NCBI GenBank assembly: GCA_017938925.1
Contig: JAGBAO010000011.1
Location: forward strand, 39,784 to 103,783
Direction of reading: 5' to 3'
From: Bacteroidales bacterium
Lineage (GTDB): Bacteria > Bacteroidota > Bacteroidia > Bacteroidales > UBA932
DNA: 64,000 bases
Below are positions 16,727 to 24,289 of the stretch, piece by piece. Each line of letters opens with the position of its first letter. Positions within the stretch are counted from its first letter, which is position 1. The notes under the pieces were generated by a model. It did not search any database. It saw only the letters and a program-made list of their open reading frames with translations, and was not told the origin of the DNA. Both the position numbers and the translations under genes were made by a program.

Positions 16727-17044
16727 GAAGATTTCAAGAATTTTCTTGGAGACATTTTCGAGAAAAAGACCAGAAAAATCCTAAGAAAAGAATGCAAAAA
16801 AATCCGAGAAAAGAACGAGAAAAATATAGCAAAAAAGATTTTCAAACCGGGAGATGAAATTACCATTGAGGAGGTTAACGATGTTTTTCGTAAGGTAAAA
16901 GAAAACGGAAGACGATTCGCTATAAACGAGAACAGTGATATAAAAACAGAAGTTATAGACGGGCACCTAATTTTTGACACTTTGGATGATATGAAAAAAT
17001 ATTATGGTGGTTTATACACTATTGAGGAGGTGTTCAAATGGTAA
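16727..17044 (+). pseudogene. 105-codon open frame without a normal start, in phase after a TGA
   Basis: Directly after the TGA of the leucine-rich gene the same frame stays open for 105 codons to TAA at 17042-17044. No ATG, GTG or TTG occurs in phase until near the 3' end. The translation looks like real protein: a Lys-rich helix, then FKPGDEITIEEVNDVF, FAINENSDIKTEVIDGHL and a C-terminus YGGLYTIEEVFKW. It may be the tail of a longer gene cut by a nonsense mutation, a gene using a rare start such as ATT or ATC, or a readthrough extension. Its end overlaps the next gene's start by a few bases, as in the rest of the operon. Confidence 0.5.
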
Positions 17045-17487
17045 TGCTGCCATCACAGAAGAAAGATTATAAGATGAAAACAAATTGCTTAAAGTGCATT
17101 GAGATTGACCCTAAGATCATAGAAGAAAAGCTTAGGGCGGAATTTGGCCCATCATATCTGGAGCGCGTGAAACCTTCAGAAGATATTTCTCATATCAATA
17201 TTAAAGAAGGAGCAGACTCAATTTTTCCAAGCGACAAGTTTGATGTTTATGTAAGACGTGGAGATATATGCAATCCTCGTTTTCATGTCGCAAGTGATGG
17301 GTGGGATGTCGCATTCTTTATCAATAACGGGAAGGTACATAACATCTGCAAGCGGGGAGCCGATATGGGGGTTCTAAACAAGATGCGGGAGGATGCTATT
17401 AAGTGGCTACCTTGTCAGAATGCTTATGAGCCTGACAAAACCAATCGCAAAGTCATCGAAATCATGTGGGCGAGAATGCACGGGTAG
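17038..17487 (+). CDS. Small protein of unknown function, up to 149 aa
   Basis: The frame has ATG codons at 17038, 17044 and 17074; the last gives MKTNCLKCIEIDPKIIEEK and a 137-residue product, and the first overlaps the end of the preceding frame. The sequence is mixed alpha/beta, with a basic patch near VYVRRGDICNP and an aromatic stretch (DGWDVAFFINNGKVHNICKRG). No family is recognised and there is no signal peptide. It is the last gene of the + strand run and is followed by a terminator-like hairpin at 17630. Confidence 0.6.
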   Translation: MVMLPSQKKDYKMKTNCLKCIEIDPKIIEEKLRAEFGPSYLERVKPSEDISHINIKEGADSIFPSDKFDVYVRRGDICNPRFHVASDGWDVAFFINNGKVHNICKRGADMGVLNKMREDAIKWLPCQNAYEPDKTNRKVIEIMWARMHG

Positions 17488-17520
17488 CCGACACCAGCAG
17501 GGTCCTTAGGAAGAGTTTAC

Positions 17521-17826
17521 AAATATTTTAAGCCAAAATATTCTCCTGGCTGAAGCGTCTGGATACAGTACGTCCGGCCGGAAGGGAAGCAAATATTTCA
17601 ACTTAAAATATTGAATCAAAAACACAGAATGGCCCCAGGAACTATTCTGGGCCAGTTTTCTTGTTGGATGACCTACTGGTTTCGAGAGCTCTGAACCGGC
17701 GATCTGATGGTAATATTTCAACTTAAAATATTTCCTGTAGAAATAGCAGATCACCAGAATGATGCGTCGTGGACATTTGTCGATGCTGAGTCTGGATGAG
17801 GCGGGAATATTTTAAGCGAAAATATT
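17521..17826. repeat. Four 22-bp AT-rich dyad repeats
   Basis: Copies at 17521-17542, 17591-17612, 17711-17732 and 17805-17826 share the form AATATTT, about seven bases, AAAATATT. Two have the core CAACTT and two the core TAAGC, each a partial palindrome. Spacings are 70, 120 and 94 bases. They lie in the 613-base gene-free gap 17488-18100 and a diverged copy lies at 2191. Binding sites for a regulator or for an element-encoded recombination or replication protein are the main possibilities. Confidence 0.6.
17630..17659 (+). terminator. Likely rho-independent terminator of the signalling operon
   Basis: TGGCCCCAG (17630-17638) pairs with CTGGGCCA (17647-17654) with one bulged C and an 8-base loop, followed by GTTTTC. 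It lies 143 bases after the last gene of the operon. Confidence 0.6.
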
Positions 17827-17979
17827 TCCTGAAGTAACGACTTTAGCCTGCTTCAAAGATCTGAGGGGATTCTTCAAAAAATTTAGAAAAAAACGATAAA
17901 AAGTGCGAAAAGATGACGAAAATTTCGTCCAAAATGCAGACAAATTACTGAGTGTCAATCAATTTGGAAGAAGAAAACG

Positions 17980-18013
17980 ATAGCAGAATGTGTTGTGAGG
18001 CTCATTCTGCTAT
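17980..18013 (-). terminator. Terminator hairpin of the leftward gene
   Basis: ATAGCAGAATG (17980-17990) pairs perfectly with CATTCTGCTAT (18003-18013) around a 12-base loop. On the minus strand the stem is followed by CGTTTTCTTCTTCC, a T-rich run, so it most likely ends the gene at 18101. Confidence 0.65.
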
Positions 18014-18100
18014 TTGTGAGTTATATCCGGAAGACCAAATCGGAAGTGTGATTTGGAAGATACAGGGATGCAGAGATTAGATACCAGCAATTTACAAGGC

Positions 18101-19333
18101 TTATTTAATTGCATGTGGTAATGAGGCAATAACTTTTGGCTGGATCTGGTATTCTTTAAGGAACTCTTCTATATCTTCCTTGTTGGCCTGTGTTAAAATT
18201 GTTTCATCTAATTTCCTTAAATAATCTATAGTGGTAGAGCGCCCTTTGCCCCAGATTTGTTCTTGGCCATCCAATGCGAAGTGGATAATTTTTTTGATTA
18301 GGTTGTCATCGATGCAATTGGCAGACTTTAACATACATACCAATACTCCAGTTCTGACCTTTTTTTTGTCATATTTCAGTCGCCTTTCGCTTTTTGCAGT
18401 TTCTGTAACCTTTGTCTCTATTTTTTCTTGTTTTTCATAATATGTACTTTCTGTAAAGTATCTCCTATAAGCGGAGATATCTATTTTAGACGTAGCCCCA
18501 GCGATATGTTTCCTACAAATCCTTTCGTTATGTACAATTAAACTAGCTTCAATATTGTTTTCCTTAGATAGATATAATTCAAAATTCTCTAATGCGAGTT
18601 CTATGCTACCGATTGTTTTTATTGAACAAGGGTTTAAAATATCTAATGTTTCAAAATTGCCAGCTTCAATAGATTTGGCAATATCATGTGCGGTGTGGAT
18701 AAGTTCAAGAACATGTTTTGCAGGGCAACAATAGTCATTTAAAAATGGGATATAAATCGTCACAAATTTCTTTTCGTATTGCTCAATTCGGGACTTTAGA
18801 TTTGAAATGACAGAAAGGAACCCTCTTATGGCGCTACTAATAAAGGCTTTCTTTAAAATGAGATTTGTTGATTTGTTGTAGTATGTTGCAATGACATCAT
18901 ACGGGCTATTGTGTAAATAGTCGTTATATATGATGTCGTATACAAGGTTGCAAGATGTCGCAGACATGTCTAGCCACGAAATAATATCGGTGTCTATCAG
19001 TCTTATAATGTCGTTATCCTTTTCCTTGGTAGGATTGTATTTAACCCTATTGACTTCATATAGCTCTTCTCCAATATTACCAGGCTTTATTGCACCATGT
19101 CTAGATTTGCGCTTCAGTGTGAGAACGTCATTTAAAACATCTATTAAGTTGTTTATACTCTGGATTGTGCAGTATTTAGAATCACATAGTTCATCTACCA
19201 ATTTGTTCTTCTTTCTCAATCCAGAGAGCTCTAATATGTCTTTTTCTTTTTTGCACTTTTTAAGTAGCTTAGTGATGTTTTCCAATTCATAGTCAGCAAA
19301 ACCACGGTCTGTCTTAGAAATTTTATTCTCCAT
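18101..19333 (-). CDS. Hypothetical protein, 410 aa
   Basis: Taken to start at ATG 19333 (MENKISKTDRGFADYE); the frame runs 14 codons further upstream without a good site. The product is largely helical and rich in Lys, Ile and Asn, with a charged segment near residues 300-330 (TKVTETAKSERRLKYDKKK) and a C-terminal helical part. I see no catalytic motif and do not recognise the family. A TATATTTG box on the minus strand 15-20 bases upstream of the start is a possible promoter element without a good upstream partner. Base composition is AT-rich, unlike the core genes right of 24 kb, which fits horizontal transfer. Confidence 0.65.
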   Translation of the reverse strand: MENKISKTDRGFADYELENITKLLKKCKKEKDILELSGLRKKNKLVDELCDSKYCTIQSINNLIDVLNDVLTLKRKSRHGAIKPGNIGEELYEVNRVKYNPTKEKDNDIIRLIDTDIISWLDMSATSCNLVYDIIYNDYLHNSPYDVIATYYNKSTNLILKKAFISSAIRGFLSVISNLKSRIEQYEKKFVTIYIPFLNDYCCPAKHVLELIHTAHDIAKSIEAGNFETLDILNPCSIKTIGSIELALENFELYLSKENNIEASLIVHNERICRKHIAGATSKIDISAYRRYFTESTYYEKQEKIETKVTETAKSERRLKYDKKKVRTGVLVCMLKSANCIDDNLIKKIIHFALDGQEQIWGKGRSTTIDYLRKLDETILTQANKEDIEEFLKEYQIQPKVIASLPHAIK

Positions 19334-19770
19334 TATATACACATATCTTATTGCACAAATATATAATAATTCCATGGGATTTTCTTGGGATTGTTACAGA
19401 AATTTGGGATGGGATTAGAAAGTTGTAAAAACAAATTTGAAACGATGTAAAATCCTCACATATTTGCATCGTGAAACTCAGAAGACGACGAACAATAGTA
19501 GTTGTCTGGAGTTTTCCACAACTCTCTTTGGGAGCAAAGATGGGTGAGTATGAGTAGCTAACTCGCGAGAAGGTTTGCATGCAACCTTATATGTAGCTAC
19601 GAATATGAGCCTACAAGAAGCGAGACTAGTATCGCTTAATCCTATCCCATAGGTTCACCTGTTCATAGTGGACTAGAGAGATAATAGGTAAATTTATTAA
19701 TCCGTTGAAGGCGTAGGGCTATACCTATGTCAAGGGGAACCCTACGCCTTTAACATAAAATTTAAAAGGC
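19334..19770. other. Gene-free divergent region
   Basis: This 437-base gap separates the leftward gene from the rightward module. It contains the TATATTTG box for the leftward gene, no convincing open frame, and near the right end the hairpin at 19704-19754. I see nothing else of note. Confidence 0.4.
19704..19754 (+). promoter_or_regulatory. 15-bp leader hairpin before the acidic protein gene
   Basis: GTTGAAGGCGTAGGG (19704-19718) pairs with CCCTACGCCTTTAAC (19740-19754), one G-U pair, around a 21-base loop. It is flanked by ATTAATCC upstream and ATAAAATTTAAA downstream, the same flanks as the hairpin at 21727. It could be a terminator for upstream transcription or a leader element. Confidence 0.5.
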
Positions 19771-20712
19771 ATGGCAAATAAAATCATAATTAAATACTTA
19801 ACAGAAACATTTGAGGAAATTGGAAACAAAGAACATGAGAATCAGTTTCTTGAAGCAATGGAAACCCTTTCAGAAATGAATTTCGCAATTAAGGAGATGA
19901 GTTTCGCTGAGTTGATGGACCAGTCAACTTGGTTGGCGATGAACTCGCACGAGTGTCAGACCGATATTGAGGACTTTGATGACGACAGCGTTCTGTATGA
20001 GACGTGTAGGCATAATCTCCTTTATTGGCAAACAGATGTGGACCTTTTTTATGAGGAAGTTTGCTCGGCTAATCCGGAATTGGAATGGCTCGATGAATTT
20101 TTAGTAGCATACCTCGATGAAAGGATATGTTCGATCTACCCATACCTGAAAGATGCTGAAACATTCAATAAGTATTATGAGGAACATGAGAGTGAGTTGT
20201 CGTATCAGCATGGCTCATTGATGAGAGTTAATGTCTTTGGGGACGATGATGAAGATGTTGTTGAAACCCTCGTAAATGCTTATGAGATCAGAAGACAAGG
20301 TTTGCAAGATCTTGAATCAGGGGAGCTAGAACAGCTTGATGAACGTTTTCAGGAGATTGTAGAAATTGTTTCTGAAATAGATTTTGAGATTCAGGAGATG
20401 ACTCTTGGTGATATTCTGCAAGGTGCGCTTCAAAACTTTTGTTTGTCGTGTGCAAATAAAGAGGAACTTAAAACAAAACATTTCAGTATGGTTGATTTGT
20501 ATAATCTATGTATTCAGTATGTTGCAGAAATCATTGCTACTTCAGAATACTTCTGTGAAAATATCGGGGTGAACTATCCAGATTTTGGGTGGGTGGATGA
20601 TGTGGTAAGCGACTGTTTACATCAGAAGATGTGTTCTGTGTATCCATATCTCAAGAACGAGGATGCCTTTGTTACCTATGTTGAATCTTTAAAAAATGAG
20701 GACTATGAATAA
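19771..20712 (+). CDS. Acidic protein with internal duplication, 313 aa
   Basis: A strongly acidic, helical protein made of two related halves. Residues about 20-140 and 190-310 align: the block with EMNFAIKEMSFAELMD matches EIDFEIQEMTLGDILQ, and ERICSIYPYLKDAETF matches QKMCSVYPYLKNEDAF. No known domain, signal or membrane segment is seen. Acidic duplicated proteins in mobile elements can be DNA mimics or inhibitors, but nothing here proves that. It is the first gene of a + strand run to 21716 and follows a leader hairpin. Confidence 0.65.
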   Translation: MANKIIIKYLTETFEEIGNKEHENQFLEAMETLSEMNFAIKEMSFAELMDQSTWLAMNSHECQTDIEDFDDDSVLYETCRHNLLYWQTDVDLFYEEVCSANPELEWLDEFLVAYLDERICSIYPYLKDAETFNKYYEEHESELSYQHGSLMRVNVFGDDDEDVVETLVNAYEIRRQGLQDLESGELEQLDERFQEIVEIVSEIDFEIQEMTLGDILQGALQNFCLSCANKEELKTKHFSMVDLYNLCIQYVAEIIATSEYFCENIGVNYPDFGWVDDVVSDCLHQKMCSVYPYLKNEDAFVTYVESLKNEDYE

Positions 20713-21250
20713 TTATTCATCCAGAGAACAGGCACTTTATAAGAATTGGTGCCTAGTTGACGAGCAGATCGATATGAGGGAGTCTTTCTGTGGGGTTGGT
20801 ACACGAAAGATAAAGGTCTTTTTGAATCAAAAGGTAAAGAGAGGGGATAAGGTCGCAGAACTCCTGCGAGTCGCCCTTGAACTGAATGACGTTAATGTCT
20901 CAGCAAAACGGTACTGGGGTGATTATAAGCGTGATTATTACAGTAAGAAGGAGGACCTTATACGTGAATTGAACCATTTGTATCGTGAAAATGGCGAGTT
21001 GGACTATGGTTATCATTATGAGCCTGGCAGACTTACGACCCACATCATGTACTATGAACTGCCCAACGGTCAACAAATCAGTTTTCATTGCAAACTGTGG
21101 GACACAACAAAAATTCCTTTGTATGGAAAGGAATGGGATAGACTTGAGAATTCAACATATCAAAAGTTGGAGTGTGCTATCATGGAAATTTATGGAAACG
21201 AAATAAACACTAAGTATAATAATTTAACCAAGAAACATTATGAGAATTAA
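20705..21250 (+). CDS. Hypothetical protein, paralogue of the next gene
   Basis: About 181 residues, starting at ATG 20705 (MNNYSSREQ) inside the end of the previous gene; an in-frame ATG at 20696 is possible. It is related to the product of 21240: KIKVFLNQKVKRGDKVAELL matches KVKHFLNKLSANGDSIATIL, LPNGQQISFHC matches LPDGNTIAYRC, and both end their core with an Ile-Tyr-Gly motif. Function unknown; the family is not recognised. Confidence 0.6.
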   Translation: MNNYSSREQALYKNWCLVDEQIDMRESFCGVGTRKIKVFLNQKVKRGDKVAELLRVALELNDVNVSAKRYWGDYKRDYYSKKEDLIRELNHLYRENGELDYGYHYEPGRLTTHIMYYELPNGQQISFHCKLWDTTKIPLYGKEWDRLENSTYQKLECAIMEIYGNEINTKYNNLTKKHYEN

Positions 21251-21716
21251 TAATAGAACAATTACTCAGCAGAAAGTCAAACACTTTCTCAATAAGTTAT
21301 CAGCAAATGGTGACTCAATAGCCACTATACTTAGATCCGCTCTCGAAGTAGAGACTTATCAAGATTGTGTAAACAAGCATCCAGAGGACTCAAGGGTTGG
21401 GAATAATATGGAAGCAAAATGTAAAGAGTATCTGGATGTGTTGAAGGCAAATGGGTTGTGTTATGGCAAAATAGAATCTAGACGCAAAACTCTTCCTGTG
21501 ACCATAATTGGTGCCCTTCCAGATGGAAACACCATTGCCTACCGTTGTAGTAAGGATACAAAGTGGAATGATGTGCCAAATTATGTTGAGATGTGGGATG
21601 GAGATTTTAAGGCTAACAGGGCCAAGATTGAACAAAACATCCTTGCTATATATGGCGAAGCGCTCTATGATGTCGCGGATCCAGGTGATGAGTTGAGAGA
21701 ACAGCCTTTATTTTAA
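21240..21716 (+). CDS. Hypothetical protein, paralogue of the previous gene
   Basis: A 158-residue protein overlapping the end of the previous gene by 11 bases. It has the same layout: an N-terminal helix-rich block (QKVKHFLNKLSANGDSI), a central basic part, a beta-hairpin-like ALPDGNTIAYRC and a C-terminal helix ending NILAIYGEALYD. The two genes look like an old tandem duplication. No catalytic residues are evident. It is followed by the hairpin at 21727. Confidence 0.6.
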   Translation: MRINNRTITQQKVKHFLNKLSANGDSIATILRSALEVETYQDCVNKHPEDSRVGNNMEAKCKEYLDVLKANGLCYGKIESRRKTLPVTIIGALPDGNTIAYRCSKDTKWNDVPNYVEMWDGDFKANRAKIEQNILAIYGEALYDVADPGDELREQPLF

Positions 21717-21726
21717 GTATTAATCC

Positions 21727-21752
21727 GGCCCTAGGGTCGTTGCTCTAGGGCC
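21727..21752 (+). terminator. Hairpin between operons (terminator or leader)
   Basis: GGCCCTAG (21727-21734) pairs perfectly with CTAGGGCC (21745-21752), loop 10 bases, followed by ATAAATTT and the ATG at 21768. The flanking words match those of the hairpin at 19704. Confidence 0.5.
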
Positions 21753-21767
21753 ATAAATTTAAATCAC

Positions 21768-23540
21768 ATGGATAAAGACGATTATACAATCTTTAACCCT
21801 GCATTTGTATCTTATCACAACAAGTCTATTGTCAAGACTCAATTGGTTGGGAATAAACTGACACTGACTGTTGATGCTGGTGCGTATGAGGAAATTGAAA
21901 TGATGGCTAAGCGGTATCAGATCAGCCCGGAAAATATGAAATGTCTTGAAGAATGTTACCGAAACATTCAAGAAGATGTTAAGCTCCAGAATGCTATAAA
22001 AATGGCTGAATATGAGCGTGATTTGCTAAGGTATAGGAGTTTATCAGCAGAAGGTCGCAATGATGTTCAAAAGCCTAAAAAGCCAGCTTCAAAAGACATT
22101 AAACCTGTGTTTAATTTCTTCTTGACTTCTGACGGAGAAACGAGAGCTTTTATCAAGAGTTATTTTCTGTATGAGTTCCTATTGGAGGAACTTAAGATGA
22201 GCGGTTTGTTTTGTGACGATGATTTTCAGAGGAGCTTAAAAGGGTGTTCAAAAGAAAATATTTCATGTAAAAGAGGTAGTGTTAAGGCCAGGAATATCTT
22301 CGGCTTAGCCGAGAGTGTTTTGTATGTAGACTCCCTGAAGCATTCAAAGTCTGCGAAGAACTCATCCTCTGCAAAACAGAGATATGAATATGTTTTTCAT
22401 CCAATATCTTTCCGGAAGGATTTCGCGAAGCATTCTATAGAATTACAATACCAACTTACAGATCATTTATCTAAAACTGTTCAAATTCATTATGATTTTT
22501 ACTTGAATCCAGACAAAATGCTATCTATTAAAGATATTATTGAGTTGTATCAGAAGCATTCCAAAGGAAAGCATGATAAAGTTCCTTTACATGTTTGGGC
22601 ACGTACTACTTTACTAAATCCTTGTAACGAATTGAATTTCAGCGACGAATGCGAAAATGGAGAGGATGGCTGGAGTCAAGAGCAAGATTTTGGGTTTGAG
22701 ATATTTAAGCCGAAATATTCCGAACTGGAGCTGTCTGCGATACCACAGAAAGACTTGGTCGGCAATGTCAACATTGAGGAGTTGAAGAAGTGGGTGAGGT
22801 ATTGTATGGATGATGCACGGATAACGACGGTGTCGAGGTTATGGCATCCGTTCCACTGCCTGCCAAAGTCATATAGGGAGCATGTTACCTATAACGGCAG
22901 TCCTTTGGTAGAGGCTATGGATGTGAAAAACTGCTACTATGTGTTAATGGTTAAAGCGTTGCAATTAGCGGATAAAATTGACCCAGATGAACTGAGGCGT
23001 TTTGAAGCACTTGTTCGAGATGGAGATATCTATATGGAAATAGGTAATGACATTCAGTTTATACATGAGGTTAAGGAGGACTATAACGATGACGACTATT
23101 TGTCTTTTATCGGAACTACCAGGCGTGACAGGGTTAAGGTTGAGATGCAGAGTTTTAGGAATTTTAAGAGATATGGTCAGGCAGAGTCACAACATCCTAT
23201 GCTGGCGAAGAAGTTTAAGGAACTATTTCCGTCAATCTGTCATTGGTTGTTTACATATCCGATATATCGCAATAGAAAGGGTAAGAATGCAAAGCGCCTG
23301 CAAGCCGATATGAGTAGGATTGAAACGATGCTTATTAGTAAGGTGTGTTTTCTCCTGAAGGACATGGGATTGAACCCGTTCACCTTACATGATGCGATTT
23401 ATCTGTCACAAAATGAATTTAGCACTGTGGAGAAAGGCTTTGTAGATAAATTGTTCTGGGAAGTGTTCGATGCTACGACGGAGGAAGATGTACGAAGGGC
23501 GTTGGAATACAGATGTAATAAAGAGGAGGTTAATGTATGA
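21768..23540 (+). CDS. Large protein with family A polymerase-like C-terminal palm (tentative)
   Basis: A 590-residue protein. The N-terminal 340 residues are not recognised. The C-terminal part has an order of motifs that recalls the palm of family A DNA polymerases: an acidic motif A-like MDVKNCYYVLM (about 387), a Lys/Arg-rich stretch with RNRKGKNAKRLQADMSRIE (about 503), and a motif C-like FTLHDAIYL (about 540), where family A enzymes have HDE. I know similar motif sets in mobile-element proteins of Firmicutes and Bacteroidetes, but the match is weak. It overlaps the next gene by four bases. It may copy the element's DNA; other explanations are open. Confidence 0.45.
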   Translation: MDKDDYTIFNPAFVSYHNKSIVKTQLVGNKLTLTVDAGAYEEIEMMAKRYQISPENMKCLEECYRNIQEDVKLQNAIKMAEYERDLLRYRSLSAEGRNDVQKPKKPASKDIKPVFNFFLTSDGETRAFIKSYFLYEFLLEELKMSGLFCDDDFQRSLKGCSKENISCKRGSVKARNIFGLAESVLYVDSLKHSKSAKNSSSAKQRYEYVFHPISFRKDFAKHSIELQYQLTDHLSKTVQIHYDFYLNPDKMLSIKDIIELYQKHSKGKHDKVPLHVWARTTLLNPCNELNFSDECENGEDGWSQEQDFGFEIFKPKYSELELSAIPQKDLVGNVNIEELKKWVRYCMDDARITTVSRLWHPFHCLPKSYREHVTYNGSPLVEAMDVKNCYYVLMVKALQLADKIDPDELRRFEALVRDGDIYMEIGNDIQFIHEVKEDYNDDDYLSFIGTTRRDRVKVEMQSFRNFKRYGQAESQHPMLAKKFKELFPSICHWLFTYPIYRNRKGKNAKRLQADMSRIETMLISKVCFLLKDMGLNPFTLHDAIYLSQNEFSTVEKGFVDKLFWEVFDATTEEDVRRALEYRCNKEEVNV

Positions 23541-23989
23541 GTCTTGTTTTACCGATACAGATGAGAAAGGGTATGGATGAGTTCTTCCGGAGACATCCTG
23601 AACTAAAGGACGTTTATCCTTGTAGTAATTCTCGTGATGAGGTACTGAAGGTTATGACTGACGAAATCCATCGTTTGACCGAGTATGTAGCCTCACTTCA
23701 GACAACAATTTCCAGACAAGCATCTGGTTGTGACCAGGGACTTTTGGCCGCCGATGAAGAGGACGATATTGAGAATGAAGTTATAACCTATAAGGAACTG
23801 ATACAGAAGTATAATTTCAGAGGCGTGAAGAGTGCCAAGGACCCCAAGTGGAGAAAAAAGCACGGTTTTGATGAATGTGTCAGTCAGAGCTGGAAAGGGT
23901 GTTCTGTTGTCTTCGTTGTGTCTAAAGTTGAAGAGTGGCTGGCCAATAAGAACAAGGGTAGAAATTGGAAACCGAAGCGAAAATGTTAG
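23537..23989 (+). CDS. Helix-turn-helix/excisionase-like protein, 150 aa
   Basis: The C-terminal half (about 82-140) has the look of a small DNA-binding domain: VITYKELIQKYNFRGVKSA, then W and basic residues, then VVFVVSKVEEWLANK, like excisionase or MerR-type winged helices in mobile elements. The N-terminal half is helical with a probable coiled coil (EIHRLTEYVASLQTTI). The start overlaps the stop of the large upstream protein. It is the gene nearest the tRNA-Met 3' end, where a recombination directionality factor would be expected next to an attachment site; that role is inference. Confidence 0.5.
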   Translation: MSLVLPIQMRKGMDEFFRRHPELKDVYPCSNSRDEVLKVMTDEIHRLTEYVASLQTTISRQASGCDQGLLAADEEDDIENEVITYKELIQKYNFRGVKSAKDPKWRKKHGFDECVSQSWKGCSVVFVVSKVEEWLANKNKGRNWKPKRKC

Positions 23990-24017
23990 TCGATTTGTTA
24001 GTCGTTTGAAAAGAAAA

Positions 24018-24047
24018 AACGACTTGCGAATGAATTCGTAAGTCGTT
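24018..24047. terminator. Bidirectional terminator
   Basis: AACGACTTGCGAA (24018-24030) pairs with TTCGTAAGTCGTT (24035-24047), one G-U pair and a 4-base loop, with A-rich sequence before and GATTTTC after. It can end the rightward module and the leftward tRNA transcript. Confidence 0.7.
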
Positions 24048-24061
24048 GATTTTCAATGAAG

Positions 24062-24135
24062 TAGCGGGACGCAGGATTGAACTGCGGACCTCATGATTAT
24101 GAATCATGCGCTCTAACCAGCTGAGCTATCCCGCC
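24062..24135 (-). tRNA. tRNA-Met (CAT)
   Basis: The minus strand folds as a tRNA: acceptor GGCGGGA with TCCCGCT (G-U first pair), D-arm GCTCAGCTGGTTAGAGC, anticodon stem CATGA/TCATG with loop TTCATAA giving anticodon CAT, and T-arm CGCAG-TTCAATC-CTGCG. The form fits elongator tRNA-Met; a lysidine-type tRNA-Ile with CAT cannot be fully excluded. CCA is not encoded. Its 3' end faces the accessory module to the left. Confidence 0.93.
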
Positions 24136-24157
24136 ATGACCTTTTGTCAATATTTTG

Positions 24158-24228
24158 TTGAGATAGAAGGACTCGAACCCTCACTGACAGAGCCAGAATC
24201 TGTAGTGCTACCATTACACCATATCTCA
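24158..24228 (-). tRNA. tRNA-Gln (CTG)
   Basis: The minus strand shows acceptor TGAGATA with TATCTCA, anticodon stem ACAGA/TCTGT with loop TTCTGGC (anticodon CTG), and a T-loop GGTTCGAGTCC. The two tRNA genes are 22 bases apart and probably cotranscribed, Gln first. Confidence 0.93.
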
Positions 24229-24258
24229 ATTTGGCTTCCCTTTTTGAATTTGGGACTG

Positions 24259-24289
24259 CAAAGGTATGAATGTTTTGCGAAATTCCAAA
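24259..24289 (-). promoter_or_regulatory. tRNA operon promoter
   Basis: On the minus strand TTTG (24286-24289), 19 bases and TACCTTTG (24259-24266) match the Bacteroidetes consensus exactly. The TTTG is part of the 21-bp tandem repeat just upstream. Confidence 0.7.

Noticed and set aside
17506-17754. 82-codon minus frame in the dyad-repeat gap
   Set aside because: It reads through the AT-rich dyads and a terminator and has no start signal.
17521-17826. CRISPR array
   Set aside because: The 22-bp repeats are AT-rich, spaced unevenly at 70, 120 and 94 bases, vary in core and have no cas genes nearby; no CRISPR array is seen anywhere in the window.
18101-23989. Prophage
   Set aside because: No capsid, terminase, portal, tail or lysis genes can be recognised in this module.
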